Part shown: positions 60,728 to 64,000 of the stretch, in pieces
Numbering within the stretch: position 1 is the first letter of the stretch
How the letters are laid out: each line of letters starts with the position of its first letter
Assembly: GCF_030056735.1 (NCBI RefSeq)
Contig: NZ_JASHKN010000001.1
Span: forward strand, 1,116,001-1,180,000
DNA length: 64,000 nt
Direction of reading: 5' to 3'
Source of the DNA: Rhodococcus sp. IEGM 1409
GTDB lineage: Bacteria > Actinomycetota > Actinomycetes > Mycobacteriales > Mycobacteriaceae
Position numbers and translations under genes: made by a program
The notes under the pieces: model-generated
Database searches by the model: none
The model's input: the letters and a program-made list of their open reading frames with translations, nothing else
Told to the model about the DNA's origin: nothing

Positions 60728-61620
60728 TGCTGTGACAGGTATTCGTCGGACAGGTATTCGTGGACCAAGTTCACGAATGCCTGTCCCACCGGCGACAATG
60801 TCGAGGGGTCGAAGGCGAGACCGTACGCACGCAGGAATCTCGGCTCACAGGCTCGCTCCACCACCTTTCCTGGCATCGATTTCGCCACCGAGCGCTCGAC
60901 CAACGAACCGCCGAGCCCAGCGATGACCATCGGTAGCCGCGACTCCCGCTGCTCCGTGACCACTGCGAGTTCCGTTCTCGTACCGGCCTTTCGGATCGAA
61001 TCTTCGATCGCGTCACCCATCGCCGCCCCGCGAGGAACGAATACCATGGGAATGTCCGGCATTTCCGAAAGGCGTACCGGCCCCTCGGGTAGATCAGTTC
61101 CCGCCGGGTAGACCAGGCGGTACTCCTGCTCCCCCAATTCGACGATCTCGAGCCCTTCGCCGGCCTCGAGCGGCAGATGTGCCACCGCGAATTCGCAGTG
61201 GCCGTCCCGGATGAGGCTTTCCAGATTGTCCTCCCGCTCGAGTTCCGAAAATCTGACTCGCGCTTGCGGATACCGCCGACAGAACTCCGCGATCAGATCG
61301 ACGATCGTCCCGGAGGTCAGCGCAGGAAAAGCCATGATGTCGAGTCGACCGACAATCGCACCGTCGGATGCCGTCAATTGTTCCGCCGCGGCTGCAACGT
61401 CTCGCAGAACCTGTCGGCTCGGGCCGACCAAGCTGCGACCGGCGGCACTGAGCACCATGCCGCGCCCGATCCGGTGGAAAAGCCTCACTCCCAGTTCGCG
61501 TTCCAACCCGCGCAACGCCTGGGACACTGTCGGCTGAGCGACCCCCAAAGCGGCTGCGGCGCCATTGATTCCCTTGTTCTCGACCACCGCGAGAAAGTAC
61601 TCCATCTGTCGAAATTCCAC
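60724..61620 (-). CDS. LysR family transcriptional regulator
   Basis: The 298-residue protein has an N-terminal helix-turn-helix (MEFRQMEYFLAVVENKGING, AAAALGVAQPTVSQALRGLE) and a C-terminal periplasmic-binding-like effector domain (GRLDIMAFPALTSGTIVDL, FVPRGAAM). It is convergent with the NMO gene, and its start is 3 bp downstream of the stop of the second lysR gene on the same strand. The pair probably forms one transcript. Their effectors may be substrates of the crotonase or ligase genes on either side. Confidence 0.9.
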   Translation of the reverse strand: MEFRQMEYFLAVVENKGINGAAAALGVAQPTVSQALRGLERELGVRLFHRIGRGMVLSAAGRSLVGPSRQVLRDVAAAAEQLTASDGAIVGRLDIMAFPALTSGTIVDLIAEFCRRYPQARVRFSELEREDNLESLIRDGHCEFAVAHLPLEAGEGLEIVELGEQEYRLVYPAGTDLPEGPVRLSEMPDIPMVFVPRGAAMGDAIEDSIRKAGTRTELAVVTEQRESRLPMVIAGLGGSLVERSVAKSMPGKVVERACEPRFLRAYGLAFDPSTLSPVGQAFVNLVHEYLSDEYLSQH

Positions 61621-61623
61621 AGA

Positions 61624-62526
61624 TCAGCCCTCCCCAGCGGATGAAGAGGACGTGGCGGCCATTTCGGCAGCAGTCGCGATAAGCGCGGCAGCGGCCGGCG
61701 ATTGCTCACCCGAGCGGTAGACGATGCCGACGTCGCGCCGAAGCGGCGGATCGAACGAGAAGGCACACACATCCGACATCTGCTGTTGTGCAACTTTTCT
61801 CGGAACAACTGTGGCGCCGATTCCGCGACGGACCAGGTCCCACGTCGTGACCGGATGGACACAATCCACGACGACGTTCTCGGCGCCTTCGCTGAGCAAA
61901 CCCCGGAACTGGTTCGATTGGTCACCGAGGTCGACGACGAGAGGCAAAGTGTGCAGTAGCGCTCGAGGAACCGGATCGATCAACGGCGCCACCAAGCGGC
62001 CGGACAACGACGCGTGCGTGGCGAGCACCAACTCCTGAGTGACGATCGGAGCCGTGACCAATCCTTCGTACCCGATACTCAGATCGGTGACACCGACCTC
62101 GGCCGATCCGCGCCGCAACGCGTTGTCCACCCCGGCCGGGCCGTACGTGTCGAGAACGCGCACGACGATCTTCGGGAAGTTGGCCCGGAATCGACGGACC
62201 AATTCGACCATCGGATCGATCGAGAACGCGGAGTACGAGACGACGTCGACACGGCCGAACTCGAGTTCGCGAACGGCGGTAACCTTGGCCTTCGCGCGCT
62301 CGACGTCGGCAAGTATTCGCCTGGCCGCGAGATCGAACGTTCGTCCGGCATCGGTGAGAACCAACCGTCGACCCGTCCGATCGAACAGCGTGGCGCCGAG
62401 TCGACGCTCGAGCGTACGAATTGCCTGCGAAAGAGACGGTTGCGAAATGTAGAGAGCCTGAGCGGCCTTCGTTATCCCACCGTGGTCGACAACAGCGACG
62501 AAGTAGGTAACAAAGTGCAGGTCCAC
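61624..62526 (-). CDS. LysR family transcriptional regulator
   Basis: The 300-residue protein has an N-terminal HTH (MDLHFVTYFVAVVDHGGITK, ALYISQPSLSQAIRTLERRLG) and a C-terminal effector domain (GRVDVVSYSAFSIDPMVELV). It is not a recent copy of the next lysR: the N-terminal sequences share only the family pattern. It lies 30 bp after the crotonase gene at 62557 on the same strand, so the crotonases and both lysR genes may form one transcription unit reading leftward. Confidence 0.9.
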   Translation of the reverse strand: MDLHFVTYFVAVVDHGGITKAAQALYISQPSLSQAIRTLERRLGATLFDRTGRRLVLTDAGRTFDLAARRILADVERAKAKVTAVRELEFGRVDVVSYSAFSIDPMVELVRRFRANFPKIVVRVLDTYGPAGVDNALRRGSAEVGVTDLSIGYEGLVTAPIVTQELVLATHASLSGRLVAPLIDPVPRALLHTLPLVVDLGDQSNQFRGLLSEGAENVVVDCVHPVTTWDLVRRGIGATVVPRKVAQQQMSDVCAFSFDPPLRRDVGIVYRSGEQSPAAAALIATAAEMAATSSSSAGEG

Positions 62527-62556
62527 TCACTCATCATACGACCAGCGATCTGTCGC

Positions 62557-63369
62557 TCACTCCACGCGAGTTACCCCTGGTACCGCCCACTCTCCGGTGA
62601 AATTCGGCTCCCGCTTTTCCACGAAGGCACGAACCGCGTCGGTAGCGTCCGTCGCGAAATTGACGGCTTGTGCCCTTGCCTCGTTGTCGAGTGCTTCCCG
62701 CAACGAGAGCGAAGTGTGATGTTCGAGCATGGCCGCAGACTGACTCAATGCAGCAGGCGGACCGTCGGCGAGCCGCTGCGCCAGTGTTGACGCGTGTTCG
62801 TCCAGTTCGGCCGGTTCGACCAGATAGGTCACCAATCCGAGTTCGTAGGCTTCCTGAGCGTCGATCGTCTCGGCGAGCATCACCAGTCGCTTGGCTTGCT
62901 GGAGTCCGACCAGTCTCGGCAGGATCCACGAACCCCCGAAGTCGACCGACAACCCGCGTTTGGCAAAGATCTGGCTGAACTTCGCGCCTTTGGCTGCCAC
63001 GACGAAGTCGCAGAGTAACGCCATGTTCCATCCGGCTCCGACGGCAAACCCGTCGACCTTTGCCACCAGGGGCTTGGGAAACTCACCCAGGGCGGCTGCG
63101 GTTGCGTTGATGACGCGCATCCGATCGAGCGGATGCGACGAGCCGCGTTTGTCCAGATCGGAACCCGCGCAGAAGGTGCCACCCGCGCCGGTCAGGATCA
63201 CCGAGCGAATCTGCGAGTCCTCTTGAAGTTCGAGGACCGCTTCACGGAGCGCGATCCAGGCGTCAAGATCGAGGGCGTTGCGGCGATGCGGTCGATCGAG
63301 AACGATCGTTGCGACAGCGCCCGTGCGTTCGATGCTGACGGCCGCGCGCTCGACGGTTTCGGCACTCAT
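62557..63369 (-). CDS. Crotonase-fold protein, probable enoyl-CoA isomerase (PaaG-like)
   Basis: The 270-residue protein has crotonase oxyanion segments TFCAGSDLD and VDGFAVGAGWNMALLCD. The two hydratase glutamates are missing: Asn115 replaces the first and Phe135 the second (FSQIFAKRG). An Asp143 in GLSVDFGGSW matches the catalytic Asp of PaaG-type and dienoyl isomerases, so double-bond isomerisation is more likely than hydration. ATG 63369 is preferred to 63381. Its start overlaps the stop of the next crotonase by 4 bp, showing coupling. Confidence 0.87.
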   Translation of the reverse strand: MSAETVERAAVSIERTGAVATIVLDRPHRRNALDLDAWIALREAVLELQEDSQIRSVILTGAGGTFCAGSDLDKRGSSHPLDRMRVINATAAALGEFPKPLVAKVDGFAVGAGWNMALLCDFVVAAKGAKFSQIFAKRGLSVDFGGSWILPRLVGLQQAKRLVMLAETIDAQEAYELGLVTYLVEPAELDEHASTLAQRLADGPPAALSQSAAMLEHHTSLSLREALDNEARAQAVNFATDATDAVRAFVEKREPNFTGEWAVPGVTRVE

Positions 63370-64000
63370 GAACCACTCCACACGGGAGAGCGCTTCTCGG
63401 CGAATGCGGTGGCGCCTTCCTTGGCATCACGGGATGCGAAGACCGGATCGATGAATTCGCGTTGCGCGACAAAGGCATCCGGATCGGTGTACTTGGCGGA
63501 CATTGCCAGCACCTGCTTCGTCGCGCGCACGGCCAGCGGACCGTTTGCCGCTACTCGTGCCGCAAGCTCGCGTGCGACGGCCAGAGCCTGTCCCGGTTCG
63601 GCGAGTCGATTGACCAGGCCGTGATGATGCGCCACGGCGGCACTGAGTGGGTCACCCGTGATAGCGATCTCCATGGCGAGCTGATACGGGAGAATCTTGG
63701 GCAGACGCAGAAGGCCACCGGCGGCCGCGGCAAGCCCCCGCTTCACCTCGGGTAAGCCGAATTTCGCGTCGGAAGATGCCACGATCAGATCGGCTGCCAA
63801 CGCCAGTTCACAACCGCCGGCGAGTGCCCAACCCTCGACGGCTGCGATCAGCGGCTTCGACGGCGGAGCTTCCGTCAAACCGGCGAACCCACGACCGGGC
63901 AGCGATGGTCGTTCCCCACGCGCAAATCCCTTGAGATCCATGCCAGCGCAGAAGGTTCCACCAGCCCCGGTCAGAATTCCGATGGTGAGATCGGACCGTT
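63366..64000 (-). CDS. Enoyl-CoA hydratase, C-terminal part (partial at window edge)
   Basis: The frame runs from the stop at 63366 past the window end, about 211 codons. The sequence TGAGGTFCAGMDLKGFARGE at the edge is the oxyanion-hole region near residue 60 of a typical crotonase, so roughly 50 N-terminal residues are missing. Both catalytic glutamates are present, in AGGCELALAAD and FGLPEVKRG, which supports real hydratase activity and contrasts with the neighbour at 62557. The two are translated from overlapping codons, suggesting hydratase and isomerase act in one pathway. Confidence 0.88.
   Translation of the reverse strand, partial: RSDLTIGILTGAGGTFCAGMDLKGFARGERPSLPGRGFAGLTEAPPSKPLIAAVEGWALAGGCELALAADLIVASSDAKFGLPEVKRGLAAAAGGLLRLPKILPYQLAMEIAITGDPLSAAVAHHHGLVNRLAEPGQALAVARELAARVAANGPLAVRATKQVLAMSAKYTDPDAFVAQREFIDPVFASRDAKEGATAFAEKRSPVWSGS

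Overview
The window looks like chromosomal DNA of a high-GC actinomycete, most likely Rhodococcus (erythropolis/qingshengii type). The reasons are a GC content of roughly 60% by eye, a ~1600-residue-class NAD-glutamate dehydrogenase, an F420/LLM-type oxidoreductase, steroid-type meta-cleavage enzymes, many acyl-CoA dehydrogenases, CaiB transferases and MaoC proteins, and frequent GTG starts and 4-bp ATGA/GTGA overlaps. I see no rRNA, tRNA, insertion sequence, phage gene or CRISPR array. Nearly all of the window is catabolism and its regulators.

Layout. 1-2460 (-): 5' half of NAD-glutamate dehydrogenase, leaving the window. 2695-5719: acyl-CoA dehydrogenase, CaiB CoA-transferase and an IclR regulator. 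5810-16307: an IclR regulator (probably HutR) and a histidine-utilisation operon, hutH / HisC-like aminotransferase / GlcD-like FAD oxidase / NCS1 permease / hutU / hutI / hutG. Its product glutamate would feed the neighbouring glutamate dehydrogenase. A 16-bp box occurs before the IclR gene and twice before hutH. 16304-20060: a tetR remnant, a TauD-type dioxygenase divergent from a merR gene, and a secreted tripeptidyl-peptidase-like lipoprotein. 20063-25214: acyl-CoA ligase, saccharopine-dehydrogenase-like protein and SDR facing a tetR, then a second tetR. 25331-28201: an enoyl-CoA hydratase and a sulfur unit (leader peptide, OsmC-like protein, O-acetylhomoserine sulfhydrylase) ending in a strong terminator.

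28266-42817: an aromatic/steroid-like catabolic region. It has an IclR gene followed by HsaD-, HsaA- and HsaC-like genes, an LLM oxidoreductase, two SnoaL/NTF2-fold proteins, an Nramp transporter, a FadD19-like ligase, SDRs (one Hsd4A-like), an amidohydrolase, an Old Yellow Enzyme and a quinone-oxidoreductase-like reductase. 42823-46048: more ordinary genes (RNase HI, 3-methyladenine glycosylase, PPOX protein, small secreted protein, ArsR).

46109-64000: a CoA-thioester region with thiolase, MaoC, GntR and acyl-CoA dehydrogenase. It is followed by a tightly packed trio (CitE/HpcH lyase, tandem-hotdog MaoC, Mct-like CaiB) that matches the enzyme classes of the mesaconyl-CoA arm of the 3-hydroxypropionate bicycle. 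Next come another acyl-CoA dehydrogenase, an MFS transporter, a coupled thiolase / SDR / acyl-CoA ligase / NMO set, two LysR genes and two crotonases, the last cut by the window edge.

The points most worth a second look are the hut operon with its extra transaminase and oxidase and repeated operator, the cysteine-type leader peptide before the sulfur genes, the mesaconyl-CoA-type trio with mirrored sites in the divergent promoter, and the hsa-like cluster lacking an obvious flavin reductase.
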